NCBI GenBank assembly: GCA_030690895.1
Contig: JAUYFQ010000013.1
Location: 1 to 64,000 of the forward strand
From: Sulfuricellaceae bacterium
GTDB lineage: Bacteria > Pseudomonadota > Gammaproteobacteria > Burkholderiales > Sulfuricellaceae
Direction: 5' to 3'
Length of the DNA stretch: 64,000 bases
Position numbers and translations under genes: made by a program
Shown here: in pieces, positions 36,601 to 47,607 of the stretch
Numbering within the stretch: position 1 is the first letter of the stretch
Layout: each line of letters begins with the position of its first letter
The notes under the pieces: generated by a model
The model's database searches: none
Told to the model about the DNA's origin: nothing
What the model saw: only the letters and a program-made list of their open reading frames with translations

Positions 36601-37429
36601 GGATGTTGGCGGTATTTTGCCTTCCAGTTCTTTCGGTTTGTACTATCTGGCTGGCGTGTTAAATGCCCCGGTCTGTAATTTCATATGGCATAGAACATCC
36701 AAACCATTTCAGAACGACTATCGCTCTGCCAACAAGCAATTCATCGCGCCGCTGCCCATCCCGGATGCCAGCGCCGGGCAGCAAGCCGATGTGTCTGAAA
36801 AGGCAAAAACCTTGCAGGCCTTGCACAGCCAAAGCCGCGACAAGCAAGCGCAATTGACCCGGCGGCTGTGCGCCGACGCCATGCATGACGACACGGAAAA
36901 ACAGTCATTCATCTGGCTGTTTGGCAAGACCGTGGCGGCGGCGGAAATCAGGGTCAGCGCGGCAGCGAAAGCCGCCGGGCTGAAGGGCGCCGCGTTGACG
37001 CACTGGGCCTGCGAGCAGGCGGAACACGCCCTGGCGGGCAAGCTGGGCGCGCTGTCGGCGCGCCTTTCGCCACGCGCGGCATTTGAAGTGACGCACGAGG
37101 CGGGCGAACTGGCATTAAAAGCGGACGGCATGCCTGTGTTGAGCGCCTGGCTGGATGCCGCCGAAGGTGAATTTGTCGCGGCGCAATGGCGTCAGGCCTT
37201 GCGCGCCACCCGCATTACCCCCGCCATGACGGCGAAAAAACTGGTGGGTGAATTGCTGAAAATCAAGGCGACGGAAAATTCCGCCTTGTCAAAACAGGTC
37301 ATCGAACTGGACCGGGAACTGTCCGCCATTCGTTTTGAGCTTGCGGCCAAGGAGCGCGAAATAAATGCGGCGGTCTATGCGCTGTATGGGCTGAGTGCGG
37401 AAGAGATCGCCCGGATCGAGCGCGGGTAA
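33608..37429 (+). CDS. Single-chain type IIG-like restriction-modification enzyme (Eco57I-type methylase)
   Basis: 1273 residues. The N-terminal region has a PD-(D/E)XK-like nuclease signature, D96 (KADLAAGWF) and E116-F-K118 (QVLCEFKD). A long helical segment precedes an adenine methyltransferase: motif I VLDPACGSGAF (523-533), NLYGVDINAESVEITRLALW as motif II/III, and motif IV GNPPY (663-667). A YYTPEWV motif in front is typical of Eco57I/PglX-like methylases. The C-terminal third would recognise the target. The nuclease motif argues for a restriction enzyme rather than a BREX PglX. No separate endonuclease, specificity or BREX gene lies nearby. It lies between priA and argS, each separated from it by REP-like repeats. 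Confidence 0.85.
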   Translation: MNPSLFSHPYLLAVWAKEYAAYVEQNDQAVLLRLKHWAEKDFQKETVAQGQFEQTFFSELWGYSLSGAQAKQDGYTLQSQYPIDKAGQGGGQGKADLAAGWFGDAHLPNIPQVLCEFKDVRSGLDAQQKRKGNDRSPVKQCADYLKFACEQHTPYGNEKIQPAWGIVSDMNEFRLYWRTAMPQQYERFVIRDMLAESETARQQRFLFSRLFQREQLLNRGGGSPLLALLGAQRIQEKALEKAFYFEYRAYREHLFKTLLATNPAYRESPRKLVRITQKLLDRFLFILFCEDMGAHLDYPINLLRDILIEASTGASFDPDAPDLWGSKIKRLFACMRDGSPFSGKPINRFNGGLFAEDEALDSLAVPDGIFCAKGQGESNDSLLAHKKTLLYFSTAYNFGIEAGGDRAIGLYTLGRIFEQSITDLEIMEAEATGEVSLMKISKRKTDGVYYTPEWVTAYLVEETLGLRLRELRVEVQQDAPERPDEKQVDDDHSKAGKLKAGTPSKRYFDWQERYIQAISRLTVLDPACGSGAFLIQALKRLLAEHEWIHAEKCRVSYETRQGGLLDLARAYREILANNLYGVDINAESVEITRLALWLHTAMPGKPLSTLDGNIVCGNSLVDGTIEQTMGALTGEQKQRINPFDYPAAFPGVFAAGGFDVVIGNPPYIKLQNMRQIQPEATEYWVKAKTPEGDAKFPSAQTGNFDIYLLFIEQGLRLLKARGRMGFIAPSAWSVNEYGQGLREFLHETRRLDRWVDFKDYQIFDEAITYTALQFFQGRPADGVKLCVASQGSSDLSALDWNALVARPYASLPKAEAWEFMPEDERQLVEKLRRGRKTLAQCSAGIMVGIQTSADSLYHLTRIAPGKYRSYADKANPVEVEIEDALMKPLVSGPEAKRYQSPLTETYLLFPYDLSGGKPGLYPAQTLEEKFPQGWAYLKQHEAALRGRENGKMGKEGWFAYVYPKNLDKQECAKLIVPRLVQNLFCAVDQEASIYLDNVDVGGILPSSSFGLYYLAGVLNAPVCNFIWHRTSKPFQNDYRSANKQFIAPLPIPDASAGQQADVSEKAKTLQALHSQSRDKQAQLTRRLCADAMHDDTEKQSFIWLFGKTVAAAEIRVSAAAKAAGLKGAALTHWACEQAEHALAGKLGALSARLSPRAAFEVTHEAGELALKADGMPVLSAWLDAAEGEFVAAQWRQALRATRITPAMTAKKLVGELLKIKATENSALSKQVIELDRELSAIRFELAAKEREINAAVYALYGLSAEEIARIERG

Positions 37430-37460
37430 TCGTAGCGCTTGCGTAAAACCCCATGTTTAT

Positions 37461-37582
37461 CCCAGATTGTCCATTGGAATGCAGGGCATGTAGGAGCGCC
37501 GCCCCGGCGCGAATCCAGTCGCAAATCGCGGCGAGGGCGCCGCTCCCACAGCGGTGTTTTGGCTCTACATGGACAATCTGGG
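37461..37582. repeat. 122-bp nested palindrome between the type IIG gene and argS
   Basis: CCCAGATTGTCCAT (37461-37474) and ATGGACAATCTGGG (37569-37582) are a perfect 14-bp inverted repeat. Inside stand two opposed REP units, GTAGGAGCGCCGCCCCGGCG and, on the minus strand, GTGGGAGCGGCGCCCTCGCC. The 218-base gap holds this element and the argS promoter region and no gene. Confidence 0.7.
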
Positions 37583-37647
37583 TTTAATGGAGAGTTTTCC
37601 ACCAGCCTGCTAGAATAAGCCCCTTTGGCGAATCTCGAGTACCCGTT

Positions 37648-39411
37648 TTGAAACAGCACCTCACCGATCTTTTTTCTCAGGCGCTACGCGCCGTGCTTCC
37701 AGATGCTGCGGATACCGCCATCGTTCTGGAGCGCCCAAAACAAGTGCAGCACGGCGATTACGCCTGCAACCTGGCGATGCAACTGGCACGCCCTCTCAAG
37801 CGCAATCCTCGTGAGATCGCCGTTGCATTGCTGGAGGCGCTGCCTGCCTCACCCTGGGTGGAGAAGACGGAAATCGCCGGCGCCGGTTTTATCAATATAT
37901 TTCTCAGCCCGGCGTCAAAGCAGCGGATCGTGTCCACCATCCTGGAGCAGGGCGAAGCATTTGGTCGGGGTTCGCTGGGCGCGGGCAGGAAGGTGCAGGT
38001 GGAATTTGTTTCCGCCAATCCAACTGGTCCATTGCACGTCGGCCATGGGCGCGGCGCAGCCTTCGGCATGAGCCTTTCCAACGTGCTGGCGGCAGCGGGG
38101 TTCGATGTCAAGCGCGAGTATTACATCAATGACGCCGGTCGCCAGATGGACATTTTGGCGCTTTCCACCTGGTTGCGTTACCTGGAGTTGAACGGGATTA
38201 CCGTGCCCTTCCCGCCTAACGGTTATCAGGGGCAATATGTGCGCACCATGGCGCAGGAAATCAAACATCTCCATCATGACCGCTATATTCACCAACCGTG
38301 GACTTTGCTGGAGGGCGTGCCGCCGCGCTCGACCGAAGAAGAAGTGGAACAGGACGAGAAGTGGGCCAAGCAACAGAATGAGTTGCATCTTGATGGCCTG
38401 ATCGCCAATGCAAAAAAATTGCTGGGCGACGATTACACCTACTTGCATGACTTTGCTCTGACCGAGCAACTGGGCGACGGGCGCAATGACCTGATGGAAT
38501 TCGGCGTTTCATTCGACACTTGGTTTTCCGAGAAATCACTGTTTGACAGCGGACTGGTGGAGCGAGCTGTCGAAACCCTGCGCAAGAACGGGCATCTTTA
38601 CCTTCAGGACGGCGCGTTATGGTTTCGCTCTACTACTTTCGGAGATGAGAAAGACCGCGTGGTGCAGCGCGAAAATGGGCAATACACCTATTTCGCTTCC
38701 GACATCGCCTATCACCTCAACAAATTCGAGCGCGGCTTCGATCAAGTCATCAATATCTGGGGCGCCGACCACCACGGCTACATTCCGCGCGTCAAGGGCG
38801 CGCTGACTGCGCTGGGGCTGGACGAGAGCAAACTGGATATTGCGCTGGTGCAATTCGCGGTGCTCTACCGTGGCGAAGAAAAAGTCTCCATGTCGACCCG
38901 CAGCGGTGATTTCGTCACCTTGCGCGAATTGCGCCAGGAAGTCGGCAACGACGCCTGCCGCTTTTTCTATGTACTGCGAAAGAGCGACCAGCATCTGGAC
39001 TTCGACCTCGAACTGGCCAAATCCCAGAGCAACGACAACCCGGTTTATTACATCCAGTATGCCCACGCCCGCATTTGCAGCGTCCTGTCGCAATGGAATG
39101 GCGACATCGATGATCTGGTGTCCGGCATTGATCTTTCCCTGCTGAGCCAGTCGCATGAACTGGCCTTGCTGCAACGCCTGGAAGGTTATCAGGAGACACT
39201 TGAACTGGCAGCACGAGAATTTGCGCCACACCATATCGCTTACTACCTCAAGGACCTGGCCGGTGATTTGCACAGCTACTACAATGCCCAGCAATTCCTG
39301 GTCGATGACGGCGCACTCAAGCTTGCTCGCCTGGCACTGATTACCGCCACCAGACAGGTTTTGAATAACGGCCTCAGCCTTCTCGGCGTGAGCAGTCCGG
39401 AAAAGATGTAA
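37648..39411 (+). CDS. argS: Arginyl-tRNA synthetase
   Basis: 587-residue class I synthetase that charges tRNA-Arg. The start is TTG at 37648, giving MKQHLTDLFSQALRAVLPD; no ATG near the expected N-terminus was found. The HIGH motif is HVGH (130-133) in SANPTGPLHVGHGRG. The KMSKS loop has the ArgS variant KVSMSTRSG. The C-terminal anticodon-binding helices include YIQYAHARICSVL. Length and motifs are normal. The SPOR-domain gene follows after 6 bases, so the two are likely an operon. Confidence 0.96.
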   Translation: MKQHLTDLFSQALRAVLPDAADTAIVLERPKQVQHGDYACNLAMQLARPLKRNPREIAVALLEALPASPWVEKTEIAGAGFINIFLSPASKQRIVSTILEQGEAFGRGSLGAGRKVQVEFVSANPTGPLHVGHGRGAAFGMSLSNVLAAAGFDVKREYYINDAGRQMDILALSTWLRYLELNGITVPFPPNGYQGQYVRTMAQEIKHLHHDRYIHQPWTLLEGVPPRSTEEEVEQDEKWAKQQNELHLDGLIANAKKLLGDDYTYLHDFALTEQLGDGRNDLMEFGVSFDTWFSEKSLFDSGLVERAVETLRKNGHLYLQDGALWFRSTTFGDEKDRVVQRENGQYTYFASDIAYHLNKFERGFDQVINIWGADHHGYIPRVKGALTALGLDESKLDIALVQFAVLYRGEEKVSMSTRSGDFVTLRELRQEVGNDACRFFYVLRKSDQHLDFDLELAKSQSNDNPVYYIQYAHARICSVLSQWNGDIDDLVSGIDLSLLSQSHELALLQRLEGYQETLELAAREFAPHHIAYYLKDLAGDLHSYYNAQQFLVDDGALKLARLALITATRQVLNNGLSLLGVSSPEKM

Positions 39412-39417
39412 GCCATC

Positions 39418-40014
39418 ATGAGTCGAGACTACAAACCGACAGCCAAGTCCGCACCAAAAAACACGGCTAATCCGATGCTTGCGGGCATCATGATAGGCAT
39501 TTTTATCGGCCTCGCCATTGCGCTTGCGGTCGCCGTATATATCAAGGCGGGCCCCAGTCCCTTTGTGGAACGCAAACAGCAGGACGGACTCCAGGAAACA
39601 CCCGCTGTACAGAGCAAAGGCGAGGCCACTGTAGAGCCCGCCTCAGTACCAAAGCCAGCCGAGAAGCCGCGTTTCGACTTTTACACCATCCTCCCTGGTG
39701 CTGAGGAACCGGTTAATGAGAAAGAGAAGAGCGCAAAACCACAGGAATCTGCGGAATCCCAAAAGAACCAGTATTATCTGCAAGTTGGCGCATTCCAGAA
39801 AGAGGCTGACGCCGACAACCTGAAAGCCAAATTGGCGCTCATGGGCATGGAAGCCAACATTCAGACAGCCACGATTCCCGATAAAGGGGTCTGGCACCGG
39901 GTTCGTGTTGGCCCCTATGCGAATATCGAAGAGCTGAACCGTGTGCGCAGTTCGCTGTCTCAAAACGGTATGAGCGCCAGCCTTGTCAAGGCAGGTGAAC
40001 AGGGCGGACGCTGA
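39418..40014 (+). CDS. SPOR-domain membrane protein
   Basis: 198 residues. One transmembrane helix at about residues 21-42 (MLAGIMIGIFIGLAIALAVA) places the rest in the periplasm. A charged linker rich in Glu, Lys and Pro leads to a C-terminal SPOR domain at about residues 118-195 (YYLQVGAFQKEADADNLKAK, then WHRVRVGPYANIEELN). SPOR domains bind denuded peptidoglycan at the division septum, and this layout is that of FtsN-like proteins. It follows argS closely, an arrangement seen in other betaproteobacteria. Whether it is the essential FtsN cannot be decided from the sequence. Confidence 0.88.
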   Translation: MSRDYKPTAKSAPKNTANPMLAGIMIGIFIGLAIALAVAVYIKAGPSPFVERKQQDGLQETPAVQSKGEATVEPASVPKPAEKPRFDFYTILPGAEEPVNEKEKSAKPQESAESQKNQYYLQVGAFQKEADADNLKAKLALMGMEANIQTATIPDKGVWHRVRVGPYANIEELNRVRSSLSQNGMSASLVKAGEQGGR

Positions 40015-40072
40015 TTACATTCAAGGCGGCGTGTCGCCACACCCGATATGTTGTTTAATAAGGAGTTTTCTG

Positions 40073-40717
40073 ATGCTGTTTCGTTTTAACCGTCTGTTGG
40101 CAAGCGTTTTTCTTTTCGGCCTGATTTCCGCAAACCCGGCACTCGCCGCACTTGAGCAAGGCAAACAGTACACCCTCGTTTCCCCTGCACAGCCTACCGA
40201 AGCAGGGAAAAATATCGAGGTGCTGGAGTTTTTTTCCTATGCTTGCCCCCACTGTTACAACCTCGAACCTGTTCTCTCGCCATGGGCAAAAAAGCAGCCA
40301 TCGGATGTAAGCTTTCGCTACTTGCCCGCTGTTTTCAGTGACAAATGGCTCATCTATTCGCGCATTTACTATGCTGCTGAAGCGCTTTCCCTGCTCGACA
40401 AATTACACCTTGCCATCTTTCGCGCTACTCACGATGAACACCTGGATTTGAGCAATGAGGGCACGCTTAAAACATGGCTGGGCAAACAGGGGGTCGATGC
40501 AAAGAAGTTTCTTGAAACCTATTCTTCATTTGCCGTGATAACCAAGGCCAATCGTGCCAAGCAGTTGACCAAGGCCTATGCGATCACGGGCGTGCCCGCA
40601 GTCGCCATCGATGGCAGGTATTTGACTTCAGCCTCCCAGGCTGGTGGCAATGAGCAATTGCTGCCAGTTTTGGATGAATTAATCAAGAAAGCTCGCACCG
40701 AGCGCTCGGCCAAATAA
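40073..40717 (+). CDS. dsbA: Thiol:disulfide interchange protein DsbA
   Basis: 214-residue periplasmic oxidase that introduces disulfide bonds. The start at 40073 has AAGGAG 9 bases upstream and gives a signal peptide, with probable cleavage after NPALA (25). The active site is Cys58-Pro-His-Cys61 in FFSYACPHCYNLEP. The cis-proline loop is GVPAVAIDGRY. An insert of helices lies between the two halves of the thioredoxin fold, as in DsbA. It follows the SPOR gene in the same direction and may share its transcript. Confidence 0.94.
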   Translation: MLFRFNRLLASVFLFGLISANPALAALEQGKQYTLVSPAQPTEAGKNIEVLEFFSYACPHCYNLEPVLSPWAKKQPSDVSFRYLPAVFSDKWLIYSRIYYAAEALSLLDKLHLAIFRATHDEHLDLSNEGTLKTWLGKQGVDAKKFLETYSSFAVITKANRAKQLTKAYAITGVPAVAIDGRYLTSASQAGGNEQLLPVLDELIKKARTERSAK

Positions 40718-40722
40718 AGACT

Positions 40723-41364
40723 ATGTCCCTATCCATCATTCTGGTCGAAGACCACCCCCTATTCCGCAAGGGCTTGCACCATCTGCTGGAACACCGCCAG
40801 GGATTAGCCGTGGTCAACCAGTTTGCAACAGCGTCTGCGGTGCGCGAATGGCTGGCGCAGGGCGAGCGGGCGGATGTTGCTCTTCTTGATCGCTCTCTGG
40901 GCGATGAAGATGGGCTCTCACTGGTTCCTGAACTCAAGAAGCACGGCATCAAGACCATCATGCTGACCATGGCGGAAGAAGATCACGAGATTCGTGACGC
41001 CATCGAAAAAGGGGTGGACGGGTACTTGCTGAAATCCAGCGAACCCGATCAAATTTTGCAGACTATCAATGCCGTTTCACAGGGCAACAGTGTATTTCCG
41101 GCCCATGTCATGCAAAAGATCGCACGGGGCGAACTTGGCCCCGCCGCAGTCAGCAAGCTTTCCACTCGTGAACTTGAAATTTGCACCTATGTCGCGCGCG
41201 GCATGAGCAATCGGGGAATTGGCGTGGCGCTTAATTTATCCGAAAACACAGTTCGAAATCACTTGCGCAGCATTCTGGACAAACTGGGGTTCAGCAACCG
41301 GGTTCAAGTCGCCACGTTTGCACTCGAGCAGGGCTTGGTGAAGAAATCCGACCCCAACGGATAG
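40723..41364 (+). CDS. NarL/FixJ-family response regulator
   Basis: 213 residues. The receiver domain (1-120) has the phosphoacceptor Asp56 in ALLDRSLGDEDG, the acidic pocket in VEDHP, Thr in MLTMAEED, and Lys in YLLKSSEPD. The C-terminal LuxR-type helix-turn-helix (about 145-205) has LSTRELEICTYVARGMSNR and LSENTVRNHLRSILDKL. It starts 5 bases after the dsbA stop. No histidine kinase is encoded in the window, so the partner is unknown. A strong terminator follows at 41460. Confidence 0.92.
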   Translation: MSLSIILVEDHPLFRKGLHHLLEHRQGLAVVNQFATASAVREWLAQGERADVALLDRSLGDEDGLSLVPELKKHGIKTIMLTMAEEDHEIRDAIEKGVDGYLLKSSEPDQILQTINAVSQGNSVFPAHVMQKIARGELGPAAVSKLSTRELEICTYVARGMSNRGIGVALNLSENTVRNHLRSILDKLGFSNRVQVATFALEQGLVKKSDPNG

Positions 41365-41459
41365 TCTTATTTTTCTTTCTTGGCAGTCCGCAAAGACTAT
41401 TTATGACGGTTCGTGTTAAAATTCGTGCGCAAGTGTGATGCTTGTTTCTGTTTGATTAC

Positions 41460-41484
41460 GGCCCCGTTCGCGGGGCCTTTTTTT
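41460..41484 (+). terminator. Rho-independent terminator after the response regulator
   Basis: GGCCCCG (41460-41466), loop TTCG, CGGGGCC (41471-41477) and seven T residues. It is a textbook stem with a UUCG tetraloop, between the response regulator and the convergent glmS, 95 bases after the regulator's stop. Confidence 0.9.
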
Positions 41485-41491
41485 GTGCTCG

Positions 41492-43327
41492 CTATTCCAC
41501 CGTAACCGATTTGGCCAGATTCCTCGGTTTGTCCACATCCGTTCCCTTGAACAGGGCCGCATGGTAGGCCAGTATCTGCAAGGGTATGGTATGAACAATA
41601 GGACTTAACGGCCCGGCATGAGATGGAAGACGAAGTAGCTGCACGCCATCCTGCGGCGAAAAATGGCTATCCTGGTCGGCAAAAATAAATAGCTCTCCCC
41701 CTCTGGCGCGCACTTCCTGCAAATTCGACTTGAGTTTCTCCAGCAAACTATCATTTGGGGCCACCGCTACCACCGGCATGTCCTTATCGATCAGGGCCAG
41801 CGGGCCATGTTTGAGCTCACCAGCAGGGTAGGCTTCGGCATGAATATAGGAAATTTCCTTGAGTTTGAGTGCGCCTTCGAGCGCAATCGGGTAATGCACG
41901 CCGCGCCCAAGGAACAAGGCATGGTGTTTGTCGGCAAAACGTTCCGCCCAAGCCGCGATTTCCGTTTCCAGCGCCAAAACCCGCTGCACCAGTCCGGGAA
42001 GTTCGCGTAGTTGTCCCAGCCATTCTTTTTCTTGCACCTCGTTTATCCTGCCTTGCTGGCGACCAAGCACCAGTGTCAACATGAACAGCGCCACCAGTTG
42101 GGTGGTAAATGCTTTTGTGGAGGCAACGCCGATTTCCGGACCGGCGCGCGTCAGGAACTTAAGCTCCGAAGCGCGAACCAATGCGCTCTCAGCCACGTTG
42201 CATATCGCCAGGCTGTGCTTGTGTCCAAGGGCTTTGGCTTGTAACAGGGCATCGATGGTATCGCGCGTCTCTCCTGACTGGGAGATTGTAACAATCAGCG
42301 TATCCGGGTCAGCGACGCTTTCGCGGTAGCGGTATTCGCTGGCAATCTCCGCGCGGCAGGGCAGACCTGCCAGTGATTCAATCCAGTATTCCGCCACTTT
42401 TGCGGCATGGAAACTGGTCCCGCAGGCAAGTATGCGCACGCTATTGATGCTCTTGAATACGCTTTCCGCTTCCGATCCGAAAAGGCTGGCGGGAATACTC
42501 CCATGGCTTGCCGCTGCCTCCAGAGTATCGGCTATGGCGCGCGGTTGTTCATGAATCTCCTTCTGCATGAAATGGCGATATTGCCCCAGTTCAACCATTT
42601 CAGCTGAAAGTTCGGAAATGTGCGTGCTACGATCCACGGGTTGGCCCTGTGCATTGAATATCTGGACACTCAGCAGTTTGATTTCCGCGATATCACCCTC
42701 TTCAAGGTAGATCACTTTCTGAGTAACGGGAAGCAATGCCGACACATCCGAGGCGACAAAATTTTCCTCTATCCCCAGTCCGATCAGCAGGGGACTGCCG
42801 CGCCGTGCGGCAATCAGCCGATCTGGTGCGTCTTTGCACACCACACCTATCGCGTAGGCTCCCTGAAGCTCTGCCGTCGCCTTGCGCACGGCGGCAAGCA
42901 AGTCTTGACCGGGAAGCGCGTGGTAATGGTAGTGGACAAGATGAACAATGACTTCGGTGTCGGTCTGTGAGTCGAAAATGTAGCCCAGAGATTGAAGCCG
43001 CTCGCGCAATATCTCGTGATTTTCGATAATCCCATTGTGAACCACGGCAATCTCATTCGCGCTGACATGCGGGTGGGCATTATCCCGGGTAGGCGCGCCA
43101 TGGGTAGCCCAACGCGTATGCGCGATGCCCAGATGGCCGTGAACCTGTTGTCGCCCAGCCTCTTCGGTCAGCTCAACCACTCGGCCGGTACTGCGTACCC
43201 GATGCAGTCCGTCATTGATGATCACCAAACCGGCCGAGTCATAGCCTCGATACTCCAGACGGCGCAAGCCCTCCAGCAGAATAGGTACGACATTACGCTG
43301 CGCAATCGCTCCAACAATACCGCACAT
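41492..43327 (-). CDS. glmS: Glutamine-fructose-6-phosphate aminotransferase (isomerising)
   Basis: 611-residue enzyme that makes glucosamine-6-phosphate, first step of UDP-GlcNAc synthesis. After Met removal Cys2 (MCGIVGAIA) is the glutaminase nucleophile. The N-terminal domain has HTRWATHG, and the two SIS isomerase domains include [24 protein letters not shown] and the C-terminal AKSVTVE end. Length is as expected. It starts 7 bases after the glmU stop, so glmU-glmS is an operon for the same pathway. No glmS ribozyme is expected or seen upstream. Confidence 0.97.
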   Translation of the reverse strand: MCGIVGAIAQRNVVPILLEGLRRLEYRGYDSAGLVIINDGLHRVRSTGRVVELTEEAGRQQVHGHLGIAHTRWATHGAPTRDNAHPHVSANEIAVVHNGIIENHEILRERLQSLGYIFDSQTDTEVIVHLVHYHYHALPGQDLLAAVRKATAELQGAYAIGVVCKDAPDRLIAARRGSPLLIGLGIEENFVASDVSALLPVTQKVIYLEEGDIAEIKLLSVQIFNAQGQPVDRSTHISELSAEMVELGQYRHFMQKEIHEQPRAIADTLEAAASHGSIPASLFGSEAESVFKSINSVRILACGTSFHAAKVAEYWIESLAGLPCRAEIASEYRYRESVADPDTLIVTISQSGETRDTIDALLQAKALGHKHSLAICNVAESALVRASELKFLTRAGPEIGVASTKAFTTQLVALFMLTLVLGRQQGRINEVQEKEWLGQLRELPGLVQRVLALETEIAAWAERFADKHHALFLGRGVHYPIALEGALKLKEISYIHAEAYPAGELKHGPLALIDKDMPVVAVAPNDSLLEKLKSNLQEVRARGGELFIFADQDSHFSPQDGVQLLRLPSHAGPLSPIVHTIPLQILAYHAALFKGTDVDKPRNLAKSVTVE

Positions 43328-43334
43328 GGGCTTG

Positions 43335-44723
43335 CTACTCCTTGGATGTCTTGTCTAGGGGTGTTTTGACTGGACGCTTCCAGCCTGGAATGCTTACTTG
43401 TTTGCTGCGCGAAAGGGTCAATTCTCCGCCGGGGGCATCCTTGGTAATGGTAGAACCGGCACCGATCGTCGCTCCTTTTCCTACCGTGACTGGCGCGATC
43501 AGTTGGGTGTCTGACCCGATGAAAGCTCCGTCTTCGATGACCGTGCGAAACTTGTTCGCTCCATCATAGTTGCAGGTAATGGCGCCGGCGCCAATATTCA
43601 CTTTTGAACCCACCGTACTGTCGCCAATGTAACTCAGGTGGTTGATTTTGCTGTTGAAACCGATCTGGCTGTTTTTTAACTCCACAAAGTTGCCAATATG
43701 CACCTCGTCGCTCAGGACACTTCCGGGCCTGATTCTGGCGTAGGGGCCAATTTTGCAGTCTCTTCCGACACTTGCCTGCTCAATGTGGGTAAAAGCCTCA
43801 ATTCGGGTGCCGCTGGCGACAGTTACGTCCTTTAGCACGCAATTTGCGCCGACTTGAACCGCATCCCCTAGCGTCACCGTTCCCTCAAACAGGCAATTTA
43901 TGTCGATTTCGACATCATTTCCGCAAGTCAGGGTTCCCCTTACATCGAATCGGCTGGCGTCATTCAGACTCACACCCGCATCCATCAGTTTCTGGGCACG
44001 CTCACGCTGGTACTGCCGCTCAAGCTGCTCCAACTGAGCCCGGCTATTCACACCGGTGACCTCCCAGGCATTATCCGGCATACAGGCAGTGATTTTTACA
44101 CCGTCATTTTTTGCCAGTTCAATCACATCGGTCAGATAATATTCACCCTGTGCATTTTGATTCGTCAGTGAATGCAGCCATTTGGTCAGGTGACGATTAG
44201 GAATTGCCATGATGCCCGTGTTAACTTCCCTGATCCCCAACTCAGCCTGGTTTGCGTCCTTGTGCTCAACAATGCGCAGGATCTCCCCACCCTCACGAAC
44301 AATTCGCCCGTAACCCTGTGGTTCGAATAGTTCTACCGTCAGAAGTCCGACATGACCTTTCTTCGCCAGCGCAACCAACGCTTTAAGCGTTGCATGCTGG
44401 ATAAGCGGCACATCACCATACAAGATCAATGCGACATGACTTTCATCCAGGTACGGAATTGCCTGTTGAACTGCGTGCCCAGTGCCTAACTGGGGTTCCT
44501 GTTTAACGAATTTGATTTCCGGATCTTGAATTGCCGACGGCACTTGCTCACCGCCAAAGCCGTATATCACGCATATTCTGGCAGGTTCAAGCGTGGACGC
44601 CGTATCAACGACGTGCTGAAGCATGCTTTTCCCCGCCAATTTATGCAGAACTTTTGGGCGATCTGAAACCATGCGGGTGCCTTTGCCTGCCGCCAGAATG
44701 ACCACGTCGAGTGCTTCCGTCAT
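43335..44723 (-). CDS. glmU: Bifunctional GlcNAc-1-phosphate uridyltransferase / GlcN-1-phosphate acetyltransferase
   Basis: 462 residues from the ATG at 44723 ([18 protein letters not shown]); the open frame further upstream crosses the terminator and is not used. The N-terminal nucleotidyltransferase has LAAGKGTRM and VLYGDVPLI-like text. The C-terminal left-handed beta-helix acetyltransferase has repeated hexapeptides ([20 protein letters not shown]) and the catalytic region [20 protein letters not shown]. It catalyses the last two steps to UDP-GlcNAc. It lies directly upstream of glmS and downstream of the atp terminator. Confidence 0.96.
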   Translation of the reverse strand: MTEALDVVILAAGKGTRMVSDRPKVLHKLAGKSMLQHVVDTASTLEPARICVIYGFGGEQVPSAIQDPEIKFVKQEPQLGTGHAVQQAIPYLDESHVALILYGDVPLIQHATLKALVALAKKGHVGLLTVELFEPQGYGRIVREGGEILRIVEHKDANQAELGIREVNTGIMAIPNRHLTKWLHSLTNQNAQGEYYLTDVIELAKNDGVKITACMPDNAWEVTGVNSRAQLEQLERQYQRERAQKLMDAGVSLNDASRFDVRGTLTCGNDVEIDINCLFEGTVTLGDAVQVGANCVLKDVTVASGTRIEAFTHIEQASVGRDCKIGPYARIRPGSVLSDEVHIGNFVELKNSQIGFNSKINHLSYIGDSTVGSKVNIGAGAITCNYDGANKFRTVIEDGAFIGSDTQLIAPVTVGKGATIGAGSTITKDAPGGELTLSRSKQVSIPGWKRPVKTPLDKTSKE

Positions 44724-44754
44724 GCCTGATCCAGTTGTCGAAATTTGAATTATA

Positions 44755-44790
44755 AAATGAAACAGGCAGCCTAAGCTGCCTGTTTCATTT
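44755..44790 (-). terminator. Strong 16-bp terminator hairpin after atpC
   Basis: AAATGAAACAGGCAGC (44755-44770) and GCTGCCTGTTTCATTT (44775-44790) with a 4-base loop. On the minus strand the stem ends in TTT and continues TATAATT. It begins 27 bases after the atpC stop, closes the atp operon and separates it from glmU. Confidence 0.9.
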
Positions 44791-44816
44791 GCCGATTTTA
44801 CCAATATGGTGCAGGA

Positions 44817-45245
44817 CTAATGACCTCCCTGTTTCCGAATATGCTGAATAGCACGAATCTGAGCTACGGCCTCTGCAAGTTCTGATTCTGCCCGGGCATA
44901 GTCCATCGCAGCCGATCGGTCACGCAAGGCTTCCTCTGCACGCCGCTTGGCGTCCATGGCCTTGGCTTCATCCAGATCCTTGCCTCGCAGCGCCGTGTCT
45001 GCAAGGACAGTGATGACTTGCGGCTGAACCTCCAGGATTCCGCCAGATACGAAGAACAGTTCCTCCTCGTCCTGATCCGGCACCTTGACTCGCACCGTTC
45101 CAGGCTTCATGCGCGTGATGAACGGCGCATGCCGGGGATGAATACCGACCTCGCCACCAGCCGCCGGAGCGGAGATAAACTCCGCCACGCCTGAAAAAAT
45201 GGACTGCTCTGCACTTACTACGTCTACATGTATGGTTATTGCCAT
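44817..45245 (-). CDS. atpC: F1F0 ATP synthase epsilon subunit
   Basis: 142 residues. The N-terminal beta-sandwich has the typical [19 protein letters not shown] start and [18 protein letters not shown], and the C-terminal two-helix hairpin (about 90-140) can inhibit the rotor. It is the central-stalk subunit of F1 and last gene of the operon, 12 bases after atpD. Confidence 0.97.
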   Translation of the reverse strand: MAITIHVDVVSAEQSIFSGVAEFISAPAAGGEVGIHPRHAPFITRMKPGTVRVKVPDQDEEELFFVSGGILEVQPQVITVLADTALRGKDLDEAKAMDAKRRAEEALRDRSAAMDYARAESELAEAVAQIRAIQHIRKQGGH

Positions 45246-45257
45246 GATTGCCGCCCC

Positions 45258-46679
<1,422 letters not shown>

Positions 46680-46708
46680 CTATTCTGGTTCATTCTGCGC
46701 AGAGACTG

Positions 46709-47572
46709 CTATACAGCAGCCGCACCAGCGACAATTTCAGACAATTCTTTGGTAATGGCTGCCTGGCGGGTCTTGTTGTAGATCAGCTTGAGTTCGTCAA
46801 TGACATTACCCGCATTGTCCGATGCCGACTTCATCGCCACCATCCGAGAGCTCTGCTCGGATGCCATGTTTTCTGCAACGGCTTGATAGACCAGCGCTTC
46901 AATATAACGAGTCATCAACTCATTGATGACGGTCTTGGCATCCGGCTCATAGATATAGTCCCAGTGACCCTTGGCTGCACCTAACTCTTCACCGGAGAGC
47001 GGCAAAATCTTTTCGAGAACCGGCTCTTGCTTCATGGTATTGATGAAGCGAGTGTAACCCAGATACATCTCGTCGATTTTGCCTTCCATATAGGCGTCAA
47101 GCATGACCTTGACCGGGCCGATCAACTTCTCCAGATGTGGCGTATCGCCCAGTCCCGTCGCATGGGACAGGACGCTGCCACCCATGCGCTGAAGAAATCC
47201 AAACCCCTTGCCGCCAAGCGCACAGGCATCTACCCCAACCCCGGCGCCTTCCCAAACCTTCATCTGGGTGAGCACCATGCGTATCACATTGGTATTCAGA
47301 CCGCCGCACAATCCCTTATCTGACGTCACCATCACGACGCCTACCCGCTTTATACCTTCTCTCTTGATCAAGAACGGGTGCTTATACTCCGCGTGTGCAT
47401 GGCTCAAGTGGGCGGCAACGTTGCGAATTTTTTCGCCGTAGGGGCGGGCAGCACGCATCCTTTCCTGCGCTTTACGCATTTTGGATGCCGCCACCATTTC
47501 CATTGCGCGGGTAATTTTCTGGGTATTCTGGACGCTTTTGATTTTCGTCCGAATCTCTTTTCCGCTTGCCAT
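46709..47572 (-). CDS. atpG: F1F0 ATP synthase gamma subunit
   Basis: 287-residue central rotor shaft. The N-terminal helix [20 protein letters not shown] and the C-terminal helix ending [20 protein letters not shown] are the two strands of the coiled coil that turns within the alpha3beta3 ring. [13 protein letters not shown] is the family signature near residue 85. It lies between atpA and atpD as usual. Confidence 0.97.
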   Translation of the reverse strand: MASGKEIRTKIKSVQNTQKITRAMEMVAASKMRKAQERMRAARPYGEKIRNVAAHLSHAHAEYKHPFLIKREGIKRVGVVMVTSDKGLCGGLNTNVIRMVLTQMKVWEGAGVGVDACALGGKGFGFLQRMGGSVLSHATGLGDTPHLEKLIGPVKVMLDAYMEGKIDEMYLGYTRFINTMKQEPVLEKILPLSGEELGAAKGHWDYIYEPDAKTVINELMTRYIEALVYQAVAENMASEQSSRMVAMKSASDNAGNVIDELKLIYNKTRQAAITKELSEIVAGAAAV

Positions 47573-47607
47573 TATTTATCCTCAGTCACTCTATCTACCG
47601 TACGCAA

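Noticed and set aside
33608-37429. BREX PglX methylase
   Set aside because: Size and methylase motifs are similar, but the protein has its own nuclease signature and no other brx/pgl genes lie nearby.
41365-41484. Possible small RNA between the response regulator and the terminator
   Set aside because: TTAAAAT near 41416 could be a -10, but no -35 at proper spacing was found; the terminator is adequately explained by the upstream gene.
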